Positions 7,851 through 15,630 of a stretch of 64,000 nt of DNA are shown one piece after another. This stretch comes from Mycobacterium sp. 852002-51961_SCH5331710 (GTDB taxonomy: Bacteria; Actinomycetota; Actinomycetes; Mycobacteriales; Mycobacteriaceae). The notes under the pieces are model-generated. The model saw only the letters and a program-made list of their open reading frames with translations, ran no database searches and was not told where the DNA came from. Position 1 is the first letter of the stretch. Each line of letters starts with the position of its first letter. The stretch is from the NCBI RefSeq assembly GCF_001665535.1, contig NZ_LZSQ01000117.1:104329-168328 (forward strand), read 5' to 3'. A program made the translations under genes and the position numbers.

Positions 7851-8666
7851 CTATTGCGACAGCGGGTTTTCCGGCGTCGCCTGCTGCGGGTTGGCCGCCG
7901 GGGCCGCGGGCTGCGCCGCGGCGTTACCACCGGCAGGCAGCTGCTCACCGCGCATCGAGGCGCGGATCTGCTCCAGCCGCGAATGCCCGGCCATCTGCAC
8001 GCTCGCCTGCTGGACCTCCATCATCCGGCCCTGCACCGAGTTCTGCGCCAGCTCGGCCTCGCCCATCGCGTTGGCATAGCGGCGCTCGATCTTCTGACGC
8101 ACCTCGTCGAGGCTGGGCGTGGTGCCCGGGGCCGCCAACTCGCTCATTGAGCGCAGCGACGAGCTGACCTGCTCCTGCATCTTGGCCTGTTCGAGCTGAG
8201 AGAGCAGCTTGGTGCGCTCGGCGATCTTCTGCTGCAGCATCATCGCGTTCTGCTCGACGGCCTTCTTGGCCTGGCCGGCCGCCTGCAGCGCCTGGTCGTG
8301 CAGCCCCTTGAGGTCCTCGACGCTCTGCTCGGCGGTCACCAGCTGCGCGGCGAACGCCTCGGCGGCGTTGTTGTACTCGGTGGCCTTGGCCGCGTCGCCG
8401 GCGGCCGTCGCCTGGTCGGCGAGGGTGAGCGCCTGGCGGACGTTGACCTGGAGCTTCTCGATGTCGGCCAGCTGCCGGTTGAGCCGCATCTCCAGCTGAC
8501 GCTGGTTGCCGATCACCTGGGCCGCCTGCTGGGTCAGCGCCTGATGCTGGCGCTGGGCTTCCTCGATGGCCTGCTGGATCTGCACCTTCGGGTCGGCGTA
8601 TTCGTCCACCTTGGAGCTGAACAGCGCCATGAGGTACTTCCACGCCTTGACGAACGGATTGGCCAT
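7851..8666 (-). CDS. pspA: PspA/IM30 family protein (35-kDa alarm protein, Rv2744c-like)
   Basis: A 271-residue almost fully alpha-helical protein starting MANPFVKAWKYLMALFSSK, the amphipathic membrane-binding helix, followed by long coiled coils (residues 25-215) and a Pro/Ala/Gln-rich tail. PspA proteins oligomerise on stressed membranes to maintain integrity and, when not membrane-bound, restrain the activator ClgR. It lies downstream of clgR with 125 bp between them that includes a hairpin, and upstream of pspM. Length and order match the mycobacterial Psp operon. Confidence 0.93.
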   Translation of the reverse strand: MANPFVKAWKYLMALFSSKVDEYADPKVQIQQAIEEAQRQHQALTQQAAQVIGNQRQLEMRLNRQLADIEKLQVNVRQALTLADQATAAGDAAKATEYNNAAEAFAAQLVTAEQSVEDLKGLHDQALQAAGQAKKAVEQNAMMLQQKIAERTKLLSQLEQAKMQEQVSSSLRSMSELAAPGTTPSLDEVRQKIERRYANAMGEAELAQNSVQGRMMEVQQASVQMAGHSRLEQIRASMRGEQLPAGGNAAAQPAAPAANPQQATPENPLSQ

Positions 8667-8760
8667 GTCAGTTCACTCCGCCTTCGTGTCGTTGTCTCGG
8701 ACTCGCCGGCCCGGCTTACCGTGCTGCCCAATCTATCGGGTCAGCGCGTATCACCACAGT

Positions 8761-8789
8761 CACTCGGGTCGCGCGTCAGCGCACGAGTG
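8761..8789 (-). terminator. Hairpin after clgR, possible attenuator before pspA
   Basis: CACTCG at 8761-8766 is the exact inverse of CGAGTG at 8784-8789, with GC-rich sequence between. It begins 2 bp after the clgR stop on the minus strand and has no T-run. It could reduce read-through from clgR into pspA or stabilise the upstream mRNA end. Seen directly; function inferred. Confidence 0.4.
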
Positions 8790-8791
8790 CG

Positions 8792-9112
8792 TCAGGCGAC
8801 CGCCATCGACACGACCTGCGGGATGACCACCTTGGTGGTGGCGTCGATATTGGCGGCTCCGGCGAAGGCGGCACGCTCCTCGCGGTCCATTTCCTGACCG
8901 GCGTCGAAGAGCACCTGCGAGAGCGGGACGTCGAGCGCTCCGCAGATCGCGTTGAGCAGTTCGCTCGAGGCTTCCTTGCGGCCCCGTTCGACCTCGGAGA
9001 GATAGCCCAGGCTGACTCGCGCGGTGTCGGACACCTCGCGCAAGGTGCGTCCCTGGTCGACGCGGGCACGACGCAGCACGTCGCCGATCACCTCGCGCAG
9101 CAATGCCGTCAT
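8792..9112 (-). CDS. clgR: Transcription activator ClgR (Rv2745c-like)
   Basis: A 106-residue XRE/Cro-type regulator. The helix-turn-helix spans about residues 20-55 (GRTLREVSDTARVSLGYLSE, then RGRKEASSELL). ClgR activates clp protease genes and the psp operon in response to envelope stress and is itself degraded by Clp. The ATG at 9112 follows GGGAG and gives the usual mycobacterial N-terminus MTALLREVIGDVLR; the upstream in-frame ATG would put the promoter within the coding region. The protein ends in hydrophobic MAVA, consistent with C-terminal recognition by Clp proteases. Confidence 0.93.
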   Translation of the reverse strand: MTALLREVIGDVLRRARVDQGRTLREVSDTARVSLGYLSEVERGRKEASSELLNAICGALDVPLSQVLFDAGQEMDREERAAFAGAANIDATTKVVIPQVVSMAVA

Positions 9113-9154
9113 CGTGCTCTCCCTTCGGAGTCGTTTTCTGGGATCCATTAGGGC

Positions 9155-9181
9155 AACGCTGAGAGCGGGCCGGTTGGTTCC
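9155..9181 (-). promoter_or_regulatory. SigE-type promoter overlapping a ClgR-type box, upstream of clgR
   Basis: On the minus strand GGAAC (9177-9181) is followed after an 18-nt spacer by CGTTG (9154-9158), matching the SigE extracytoplasmic-function promoter form GGAAC-N18-CGTTG. Immediately upstream of that -10 lies CGCTCTCAGCG (9157-9167); its complement CGCTGAGAGCG fits the corynebacterial ClgR core CGCYNANRGCG. This puts clgR under membrane-stress sigma control with probable autoregulation. Consensus sequences are from memory; match is seen directly. Confidence 0.65.
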
Positions 9182-9194
9182 CGGATGGCGCAGA

Positions 9195-9683
9195 TCACTG
9201 TCCGGCGACGATGGAGCGCAGGCGCGCGACGGCTTCGCCGACCGCCGCGAGCCGGATGTCCCATCGCGAACCGGCTAGTCGCAGTTCCACGACGTCGGTC
9301 TGAACCGGTCCGGCGATGCCGAGGAAGACGGTCCCGACGGCGTGCCCGCCGTGTGGTTCGGGTCCGGCGACGCCGGTCAGGCCCACACCCCAGGTCGCCT
9401 CGCAGCGCTGCTGGGCGCCGACGGCCAGGGCCCGCGCGGTCGGCGCCGCGACCGGGCCCACCTCGTCGAGCACTTCGCGGGCCACCCCCGCCAGCGAGAC
9501 CTTGGTGTCCTCGACGTAGGTGACCAGGCCGCCGCGCAGCACGACACTGGCGCCGGGCACGCCCGCGAGCGTCGCCGCCAGCAGGCCCGCGGTCAGCGAC
9601 TCGGCCGTGGCGACCGTCTGCCCGCGCACCGTGAGGTCGGCGATCAGCGCGCGGGCGTCGTCACTGACGAGCGGGTCGTCCAC
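9195..9683 (-). CDS. CinA C-terminal domain protein (nicotinamide-nucleotide amidohydrolase, PncC-like)
   Basis: A 162-residue stand-alone CinA C-terminal (CinA_C) domain. The family signatures TAESLTAGLLAATL (residues 26-39), SVVLRGGLVTY and VGLTGVAGPEP are present. Members deamidate nicotinamide mononucleotide in NAD recycling. The N-terminal MoCF-like half of full CinA is absent, as is usual for PncC. It overlaps the end of pgsA by 23 bp on the same strand, so the two are co-transcribed, and clgR follows. Confidence 0.88.
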   Translation of the reverse strand: MDDPLVSDDARALIADLTVRGQTVATAESLTAGLLAATLAGVPGASVVLRGGLVTYVEDTKVSLAGVAREVLDEVGPVAAPTARALAVGAQQRCEATWGVGLTGVAGPEPHGGHAVGTVFLGIAGPVQTDVVELRLAGSRWDIRLAAVGEAVARLRSIVAGQ

Positions 9684-10257
9684 GGGAGTCCCTGATCGCG
9701 GACACGACGTAATCGATGCCGGTGAGCACGGTGAGGATCACCGCGGCCCACATGATGACCCAGGCAACCGCCAGCCATGCACCGGACAGCGGGAGCACGA
9801 ACAGGCCGATCGCCACCCCCTGCACGAGCGTCTTGAGCTTGCCGCCGCGGCTTGCCGGGATCACGCCGTGGCGCAACACGGCGAACCGCAGCCCGGTGAT
9901 GCCGATCTCGCGGATGAGGATCACCACCGTGATCCACCACGGCAGGTCGCCCAGCATCGAAAGCCCGATCAGTGCCGCGCCGATGAGCGCCTTGTCGGCG
10001 ATGGGGTCGGCGAGTGTGCCGAACTCGGTCACCATGCCGTAGTTGCGGGCCAACGCCCCGTCGAACCGGTCGGTGATCACCGCGACGGTAAACACCACGA
10101 ATGCGGCTATCCGCCAGAACGTTTCATGCCCGTCGCCGACGAACAGGAAGGCGAGGAAAACCGGAACCAACGCCATCCGCACGCCGGTGAGCACATTTGC
10201 GATGTTCGCTACACGGGCGCGCGGGACCAGCGGATCGATATGGGGTTGGCCCGACAC
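9661..10257 (-). CDS. pgsA: CDP-diacylglycerol-glycerol-3-phosphate 3-phosphatidyltransferase (PgsA-type)
   Basis: A 198-residue polytopic membrane enzyme that makes phosphatidylglycerophosphate, precursor of phosphatidylglycerol and cardiolipin. The CDP-alcohol phosphotransferase motif is visible as DRFDGALARNYGMVTEFGTLADPIADK (shown here only in part: DRFDGALAR and ADPIADK), with four to five hydrophobic helices around it. I chose the GTG at 10257 because the longer GTG start at 10296 would cover a perfect 21-bp palindrome and leave only 2 bp to the divergent argA gene. A longer N-terminus remains possible. Followed by the CinA-type gene. Confidence 0.88.
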   Translation of the reverse strand: MSGQPHIDPLVPRARVANIANVLTGVRMALVPVFLAFLFVGDGHETFWRIAAFVVFTVAVITDRFDGALARNYGMVTEFGTLADPIADKALIGAALIGLSMLGDLPWWITVVILIREIGITGLRFAVLRHGVIPASRGGKLKTLVQGVAIGLFVLPLSGAWLAVAWVIMWAAVILTVLTGIDYVVSAIRDSRGRPARQ

Positions 10258-10267
10258 CGCAACAGAA

Positions 10268-10288
10268 TATCGGTTGCTCGAACCGATA
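10268..10288. promoter_or_regulatory. Perfect palindrome between pgsA and argA, putative operator
   Basis: TATCGGTT (10268-10275) and AACCGATA (10281-10288) are exact inverse repeats with a 5-bp centre (GCTCG). The site is centred in the 41-bp divergent gap between the pgsA GTG (10257) and the argA GTG (10299), so it could control both. No matching regulator gene is adjacent. Seen directly; role inferred. Confidence 0.5.
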
Positions 10289-10298
10289 CTCTCCACGT

Positions 10299-10808
10299 GT
10301 GAGCGCAGAATCCGGCGAGGTCGTCGTGCGGCGTGCGCGAACCTCGGATGTTCCCGCCATCAAATCCTTGGTCGACATCTATTCCGGCAAGATCTTGCTG
10401 GAGAAGAATCTCGTGACGCTCTACGAGTCGGTGCAGGAGTTCTGGGTCGCCGAGTACAACAGCGAACTGATCGGCTGCGGCGCGCTGCACGTGCTGTGGT
10501 CGGACCTCGGTGAGGTTCGCACCGTCGCGGTGCATCCGAAGGTCAGGGGCCAGGGCGTCGGGCATGCGATCGTCGACAAACTGCTCGACGTCGCGCGCGA
10601 ACTGCGCCTCGAGCGGATCTTCGTGCTCACCTTCGAGATCGAGTTCTTCAGCAGGCACGGGTTTCGGGAGATCGACGGAACACCCGTCACCGCCGAGGTC
10701 TACGAGGAGATGTGCCGCTCGTACGACACCGGCGTCGCCGAGTTCCTCGACCTGTCCTACGTCAAGCCGAACATCCTCGGCAACACCCGAATGCTGTTGA
10801 CCCTCTAG
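10299..10808 (+). CDS. argA: L-glutamate N-acetyltransferase (Rv2747-like ArgA)
   Basis: A 169-residue GNAT-fold enzyme catalysing the first step of arginine synthesis in mycobacteria, acetyl-CoA plus glutamate to N-acetylglutamate. Conserved parts are VVRRARTSDVPAIKSLVD at the N-terminus, the acetyl-CoA loop VRGQGVGHAIVDKL (around residues 83-96) and the C-terminal SYVKPNILGN. This is the short single-domain type lacking the amino-acid-kinase half of E. coli ArgA. The GTG at 10299 gives near-identical length to the M. tuberculosis protein. Monocistronic, convergent with ftsK. Confidence 0.9.
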   Translation: MSAESGEVVVRRARTSDVPAIKSLVDIYSGKILLEKNLVTLYESVQEFWVAEYNSELIGCGALHVLWSDLGEVRTVAVHPKVRGQGVGHAIVDKLLDVARELRLERIFVLTFEIEFFSRHGFREIDGTPVTAEVYEEMCRSYDTGVAEFLDLSYVKPNILGNTRMLLTL

Positions 10809-10809
10809 C

Positions 10810-10858
10810 GATCTGTGCACCTCTTGTTGCGCTGAGCGCTCCTAGATGTGCACAGATC
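10810..10858. terminator. Bidirectional terminator between argA and ftsK
   Basis: GATCTGTGCAC (10810-10820) is repeated exactly in inverse as GTGCACAGATC (10848-10858), giving an 11-bp perfect stem; the interior contains a second small inverted repeat (GCGCTGAGCGC, 10829-10839). It fills the whole convergent gap and touches the ftsK stop codon. No T-run, as is usual in mycobacteria. Confidence 0.65.
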
Positions 10859-13316
10859 ACTCGTCGTCGTCGCTGCCGGAGTCCGATCCGCGGATCGACG
10901 CCAGCGTCGCCGCCAATTCGTCGGGCTTGACCAGAACCTCGCGCGCCTTGGAACCTTCGCTGGGCCCGACGATGTTGCGGGTCTCCATCAGGTCCATCAA
11001 CCGGCCCGCCTTGGCGAAGCCGACGCGCAGCTTGCGCTGCAACATCGACGTCGACCCGAACTGGCTCGACACCACCAGCTCGACCGCCTGAAGGAAAACG
11101 TCCATGTCGTCGCCGATATCCGGGTCGACGTCGGTGCGCTCGCTGTTGGTCTTGGCGTTGGTGACACCCTCGGTGTACTCCGGTTCGGCCTGCGCCTTGG
11201 TCGCCTCCACCACGGCGTGGATCTCGTCGTCGGTGATGAACGCGCCCTGCAGGCGGATCGGCTTGTTCGCGCCCATCGGCAGGAAAAGCCCGTCACCCAT
11301 ACCGATCAGCTTCTCGGCACCCTGCTGGTCGAGGATCACGCGGCTGTCGGTCAACGACGACGTGGCGAACGCCAACCGCGACGGTACGTTCGTCTTGATC
11401 AGGCCGGTGACGACGTCGACCGAGGGCCGCTGCGTGGCCAGCACCAGGTGAATGCCTGCCGCGCGCGCCTTCTGGGTGATGCGCACGATCGCGTCCTCGA
11501 CGTCGCGTGGGGCGGTCATCATCAGGTCGGCCAACTCGTCGACGATCGCGACGATGTACGGGTAGGGCTTGTACTCGCGCTGGCTGCCCAGCGGCGCGGT
11601 GATCTCGCCCGAGCGCACCTTCTTGTTGAAGTCGTCGATGTGGCGCACCCGCGAGGCCTGCATGTCCTGGTAGCGCTGTTCCATCTCCTCCACCAGCCAC
11701 GCCAGCGCGGCGGCCGCCTTCTTCGGCTGGGTGATGATCGGCGTGATCAGGTGCGGAATGCCCTCGTACGGCGTCAGTTCCACCATCTTCGGGTCGATCA
11801 GGATCATCCTGACCTCCTCCGGGGTGGCCCGCACCAGCAGAGACACCAGCATCGAGTTCACGAAGCTCGACTTGCCCGAACCGGTCGAGCCGGCGACGAG
11901 CAGGTGCGGCATCTTGGCGAGGTTCGCCGAGATGTATTCGCCCTCAATGTCTTTACCCAGACCGATGACCAGCGGGTGGTGGTCGCCGCGGGTGGCCGGG
12001 TCGGTCAGCACGTCGGCCAGGCGCACCATCTCGCGGTCCACGTTGGGCACCTCGATGCCGACGGCGGACTTGCCGGGTATGGGCGCCAACATGCGGACGC
12101 TTTCCGTCGCCACCGCATAGGCGATATTGCGTTGCAGCGCAGTGATCTTCTCGACCTTGACGCCCGGTCCGAGTTCGACCTCGTAGCGGGTGACTGTCGG
12201 CCCGCGGGTGCAACCGGTCACCGATGCGTTGACCTTGAACTGGTCGAGCACCTCGGTGATGGCCTCGATCATCCGGTCGTTGCCCGCGCTGCGGCGCTTG
12301 GGAGGATCGCCCGCGATCAGCAGATCGAGCGGCGGCAGCGAATACGGCCCGTCGACGACGCGGTCCAGCGTCATCGTCGGCTGTTTCGGTTTCTTCTTGC
12401 GGCTCTTCGCGGTCGGTTCGGGAATCGTCGGCGCTTCGTCGGAGAGCGGATAGTTCTCCATGGGGGTGCCCGACGGCCACGCCTGTTCGGCGTCGTCGCC
12501 GTAGGCCTTCGGGTCGTCGTAGTAGCCGTCGGAGAAGTCGTCGGACTCGGAGATGACGGCGGTGTCCTCGTCGTCGTAGTCGTCGTAGTCGTATTCGTCG
12601 TAACCCCGCGCGGAGAACATGGCCCGCACCGTCGACGGCACTTCGCGAATCGTGGTGCCGGTCACCAGCAATACGCCGAACAACACACCGATGAACAACA
12701 GCGGCGCGGCGATCCACGCGGTGAGCCCGTCGGACAGCGGGCCGCCGATCGCGAAACCGAAGAAGCCCGCGGCATGCTGGCGCGCGGTGGGATCCTGCGG
12801 CGAACCGGCCCACAGATGCCACAGTCCGAGCGCGGGTAACGCGATCATCGCCGTGCCGAGGATCAGCCGCGGCCTGGCGTCCGGATCGGGCTCGGTGCGC
12901 ATGAGCGTGATGCCGACGGCGGCCAGCGCGATCGGGACGAGCACGACGGCGGCGCCGATCAGCATCCGAAGGAACGTGTCGAGCCAGTCACCCACCGGGC
13001 CGGCGGCGCCGAACCATGAACTCGCCGCGACGATCACCGCCAGGCCCAGCAGCGCGAGGGCGATGCCGTCGCGCCGGTGACCCGGTTCCAGATCGCGGGC
13101 CCGACCGACGGAACGTGCGGTGGTACCGGCGCCCTTGGCCAGCATCAGCCAGCCCGCCCGCATTCCGCGACCGACCGAGGCGCCCGCCGACGAAATGGGT
13201 GACGAGGTCCGCCGCGGTGCCGGCTTACGCCGCGGCGCCGCCCGGCCACCGGAGCGCGCACCCTGTTTTGACCTGGTCGAACGGGTTCCAGAGCGCGCGG
13301 CGGTCTTACTAGGCAT
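10857..13316 (-). CDS. ftsK: DNA translocase FtsK
   Basis: An 819-residue membrane-anchored ATPase that pumps DNA during chromosome dimer resolution and division. Order of parts: basic Arg/Lys/Ser-rich N-terminus (1-60), four or five membrane helices (about 70-225), an acidic Asp/Glu/Tyr linker (about 235-320), then the RecA-like motor with Walker A GSTGSGKSS near residue 475 and Walker B LIDPKMVELTPYEG region downstream, and the C-terminal gamma winged helix that reads KOPS-type sequences (around residue 750-800). The ATG at 13316 was chosen over an upstream one because the basic N-terminus begins there. It ends inside the argA/ftsK terminator. Confidence 0.95.
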   Translation of the reverse strand: MPSKTAARSGTRSTRSKQGARSGGRAAPRRKPAPRRTSSPISSAGASVGRGMRAGWLMLAKGAGTTARSVGRARDLEPGHRRDGIALALLGLAVIVAASSWFGAAGPVGDWLDTFLRMLIGAAVVLVPIALAAVGITLMRTEPDPDARPRLILGTAMIALPALGLWHLWAGSPQDPTARQHAAGFFGFAIGGPLSDGLTAWIAAPLLFIGVLFGVLLVTGTTIREVPSTVRAMFSARGYDEYDYDDYDDEDTAVISESDDFSDGYYDDPKAYGDDAEQAWPSGTPMENYPLSDEAPTIPEPTAKSRKKKPKQPTMTLDRVVDGPYSLPPLDLLIAGDPPKRRSAGNDRMIEAITEVLDQFKVNASVTGCTRGPTVTRYEVELGPGVKVEKITALQRNIAYAVATESVRMLAPIPGKSAVGIEVPNVDREMVRLADVLTDPATRGDHHPLVIGLGKDIEGEYISANLAKMPHLLVAGSTGSGKSSFVNSMLVSLLVRATPEEVRMILIDPKMVELTPYEGIPHLITPIITQPKKAAAALAWLVEEMEQRYQDMQASRVRHIDDFNKKVRSGEITAPLGSQREYKPYPYIVAIVDELADLMMTAPRDVEDAIVRITQKARAAGIHLVLATQRPSVDVVTGLIKTNVPSRLAFATSSLTDSRVILDQQGAEKLIGMGDGLFLPMGANKPIRLQGAFITDDEIHAVVEATKAQAEPEYTEGVTNAKTNSERTDVDPDIGDDMDVFLQAVELVVSSQFGSTSMLQRKLRVGFAKAGRLMDLMETRNIVGPSEGSKAREVLVKPDELAATLASIRGSDSGSDDDE

Positions 13317-13414
13317 GCCTGTAAGCCTAGTCGCTCCAGCCCCAGATTCACCATCTGCCACACGGGTAACAGATCCGTATCGATTGATGCCCTTTTGCGA
13401 CTTACCGTGCGGAA

Positions 13415-13867
13415 ATGACCGAAACCAAGACGTCGGCGGCCCTGCCGACCGCCACCAAAGTGCTCTGTGCCGCCTATGGCGCCATCGCGGTCGTCGCGCT
13501 GATCGCCACCTGGAGCCAGAACCTTGCCTATCTCGACCGCGGGGCGGACTTCCTGCGCGTGTTCTCAGAAGACACCAAAGTCAACCCGGCGTCGCGGTCG
13601 ATCACCGCCGACATCGCGTTGTTCGGGCTCGCCGCGATCATCTTCATGGTGTATGAGGCGCGCAAACACGGCATCCGGTTCGTCTGGGTGTATGTCATCG
13701 CCTCGCTCCTCATCGCGATCAGCGTGACGTTTCCGTTGTTCCTCTTGGCGCGGGAGTTGCGCATCCACCGCACCGAGGTCCCGCGGATCGGCGCAGCGAA
13801 CGCGGTCGGTCTCGTCCTCGTCGCGGTGTTCGCCGTGGCATTCACGATCTGGATAGACGTGGTCTGA
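13415..13867 (+). CDS. DUF2834-type small integral membrane protein
   Basis: A 150-residue protein with four predicted membrane helices (about residues 17-37, 66-83, 92-112, 126-148). The pattern around FMVYEARKHGIRFVWVYV (residues 73-90) fits the DUF2834 family of unknown function. It is preceded by a 98-bp gap from ftsK and followed by a monooxygenase-like gene on the same strand. No catalytic residues are evident; topology is the only firm statement. Confidence 0.7.
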   Translation: MTETKTSAALPTATKVLCAAYGAIAVVALIATWSQNLAYLDRGADFLRVFSEDTKVNPASRSITADIALFGLAAIIFMVYEARKHGIRFVWVYVIASLLIAISVTFPLFLLARELRIHRTEVPRIGAANAVGLVLVAVFAVAFTIWIDVV

Positions 13868-13936
13868 GGGTCGCGGGTGTCGGTGAGTAGGCTGTGCACT
13901 CGTCCAGCAAGGCACTCACCGAGGAGTCCCCCGCCG

Positions 13937-14251
13937 ATGCCCGTTGTCGTTGTCGCCACCATGACCGCCAAACCCGAATCCGTAGACACGGTGCGGAACG
14001 CCTGCAAGAAGGCCATCGAGGCGGTCCACCAGGAGCCCGGCTGCGAGCTCTACGCGCTGCACGAGGCGAACGGCACCTTCGTGTTCGTCGAGCAGTGGGC
14101 GGACGAGGACGCCCTGAAGACGCACAGCACCGCTCCGGCCATCGGTGAGCTGTTCGGCGCCGTCGGTGAGCACCTCGACGGTGCGCCCGACATCAAGATG
14201 CTGCAGCCGGTCGTCGCCGGAGACCCGAGCAAGGGCGCACTGCGGTCCTGA
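13937..14251 (+). CDS. Antibiotic-biosynthesis-monooxygenase (ABM) domain protein (Rv2749-like)
   Basis: A 104-residue dimeric alpha/beta-barrel protein of the ABM fold. Evidence is the family pattern MPVVVVATMTAKPESVDTV followed by EPGCELYALHE and FVFVEQWADEDALKTHS. Members act on quinones or haem, or bind small reactive carbonyls; the substrate is not predictable. The ATG at 13937 is favoured because it begins the first beta strand. The stop overlaps the next gene (TGATG), so it is translationally coupled to a mycofactocin-type SDR, suggesting a shared oxidative pathway. Confidence 0.82.
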   Translation: MPVVVVATMTAKPESVDTVRNACKKAIEAVHQEPGCELYALHEANGTFVFVEQWADEDALKTHSTAPAIGELFGAVGEHLDGAPDIKMLQPVVAGDPSKGALRS

Positions 14252-15063
14252 TGCCCGCGCTCGCAGGCAAAGTCGCGTTCATCACGGGCGCGGCGCGGGG
14301 CCAGGGTCGTGCCGAGGCGGTGAAACTGGCCGCCGAGGGCGCGAACATCATCGCCGTCGACCTCTGCGACCAGATCGCCTCGGTGCCCTATCCGCTGGCG
14401 ACGGCCGACGACCTGGCCGAGACCGTGAAGCTGGTCGAGGACACCGGCGCGCGAATAGTGGCGCGGCAGGCCGACGTTCGCGATCAGGACGCGTTGGCGT
14501 CGGCGTTGCAGGCCGGTGTCGACGAGTTCGGCCGCCTCGACATCGTCGTCGCCAACGCCGGTATCGCGCCGATGCAGTCAGGCGCCGACGGATGGCGCGA
14601 TGTGATCGACGTGAACCTCACCGGCGTGCACCACACGGTCGAGGTGTCGAAGGAGGCGCTGCTCTCCCACGGCGAAGGCGGCTCGATCGTGCTCACCAGT
14701 TCGGTCGCGGGTCTGATCGGCGTCGGCAGCGACGACCCCGGCGCGATCGGCTACGTCGCCGCCAAACACGGCATCGTCGGGTTGATGCGGCTGTACGCCA
14801 ACCTGCTTGCCCCGCACAGCATCCGGGTCAACTCGGTGCATCCCGCCGGTGTGGACACCCCGATGATCAACAACGAGGCCACCCGCGAGTGGCTGGGCAG
14901 CATCGCGGAGAAGACCCCGCAGGACATGGGCAACGCGCTGCCGGTGCAGGTGCTGCAGGCCGAGGACATCGCGAACGCGGTGGCGTGGTTGGTGTCCGAC
15001 GCCGCACGCTACATCACCGGGGTCGCGCTTCCCGTCGACGCGGGATCGGTCAACAAGCGTTAG
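14251..15063 (+). CDS. Mycofactocin-coupled SDR family oxidoreductase (Rv2750-like)
   Basis: A 270-residue short-chain dehydrogenase. The Rossmann motif TGAARGQGRAEA starts at residue 12, NAG is at about 101-103, and the catalytic Ser-Tyr-Lys are in SSVAG and YVAAKH. The insertion after the second strand (CDQIASVPYPLATADDLAET) is the hallmark of mycofactocin-associated SDRs, which hold NAD tightly and pass electrons to mycofactocin. It probably oxidises an alcohol. Coupled to the upstream ABM-domain gene. Confidence 0.88.
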   Translation: MPALAGKVAFITGAARGQGRAEAVKLAAEGANIIAVDLCDQIASVPYPLATADDLAETVKLVEDTGARIVARQADVRDQDALASALQAGVDEFGRLDIVVANAGIAPMQSGADGWRDVIDVNLTGVHHTVEVSKEALLSHGEGGSIVLTSSVAGLIGVGSDDPGAIGYVAAKHGIVGLMRLYANLLAPHSIRVNSVHPAGVDTPMINNEATREWLGSIAEKTPQDMGNALPVQVLQAEDIANAVAWLVSDAARYITGVALPVDAGSVNKR

Positions 15064-15216
15064 CCTCGCGCCGGTACTTACCTGGCGGATAGGCAATGCT
15101 TCCTCGTTCGGCGATGGATTCTGGCGGCAGAGCCATTACGGATTTGCGGTGCATTCGGCAGCCTTCCTTTCAGCGACACCTCAATATCCCCCGAGCAATG
15201 GACCGAAGGAACGACC

Positions 15217-15600
15217 ATGAGATCACTCATCACCACCACGGCCGCGGCCGCCGCGGCCGTCGCGGCGCTCGCCACTGCCACAAATGCGAGCGCGCTGCCC
15301 GAATGGGATATCGGCGAATACGACAGCTGCATCGCCAAAGTCGCCGATAGGAACATCAGAGGCGTCACGAATGATGCTCAGATGCTCGACGAGGCCAAGC
15401 ACTGCTGCTTGATGTCGGGAGGCGAATGGGACATCTCCGCTGGTGGGCCAGCGGGCAAGTGCGTCGCGCCCGCTGCGGAAAGTCAATGGACTCCCCCGGG
15501 CGGGTTGCCGGAAAACGTGCCCCCCCATACCTTCGAGCCGGCGCGCCCGGCATCACCAACACAATCGCAGCCCATTCTCACGCCGCCGACCCTGAACTGA
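15217..15600 (+). CDS. Secreted small cysteine-containing protein, unknown
   Basis: A 127-residue protein with a Sec-type signal peptide (MRSLITT then an Ala-rich hydrophobic core, cleavage likely after NASA at about residue 26). The mature part has four cysteines (C-x31-CC-x17-C), enough for two disulfides, and ends in a Pro/Thr/Ser-rich tail. This resembles mycobacterial small secreted proteins of unknown function. Base composition upstream (15064-15216) is a little less GC-rich than neighbours. It stands alone between an SDR gene and the convergent rnj. No family is recognised with confidence. Confidence 0.7.
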   Translation: MRSLITTTAAAAAAVAALATATNASALPEWDIGEYDSCIAKVADRNIRGVTNDAQMLDEAKHCCLMSGGEWDISAGGPAGKCVAPAAESQWTPPGGLPENVPPHTFEPARPASPTQSQPILTPPTLN

Positions 15601-15630
15601 TCGTCAACTACCGTGTCGGCGCGTTCGCGA

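Noticed and set aside
10268..10288. SOS (LexA) box at the pgsA/argA palindrome
   Set aside because: It has one GTTCGA-like half (TTCGAGC) but the mycobacterial box needs paired TCGAAC/GTTCGA spaced by four; it does not fit.
10848..12839. A 663-codon open frame on the + strand opposite ftsK
   Set aside because: It is the anticoding shadow of ftsK: high GC third positions leave the reverse frame open, and its His/Arg/Val/Asp-rich composition lacks any family pattern.
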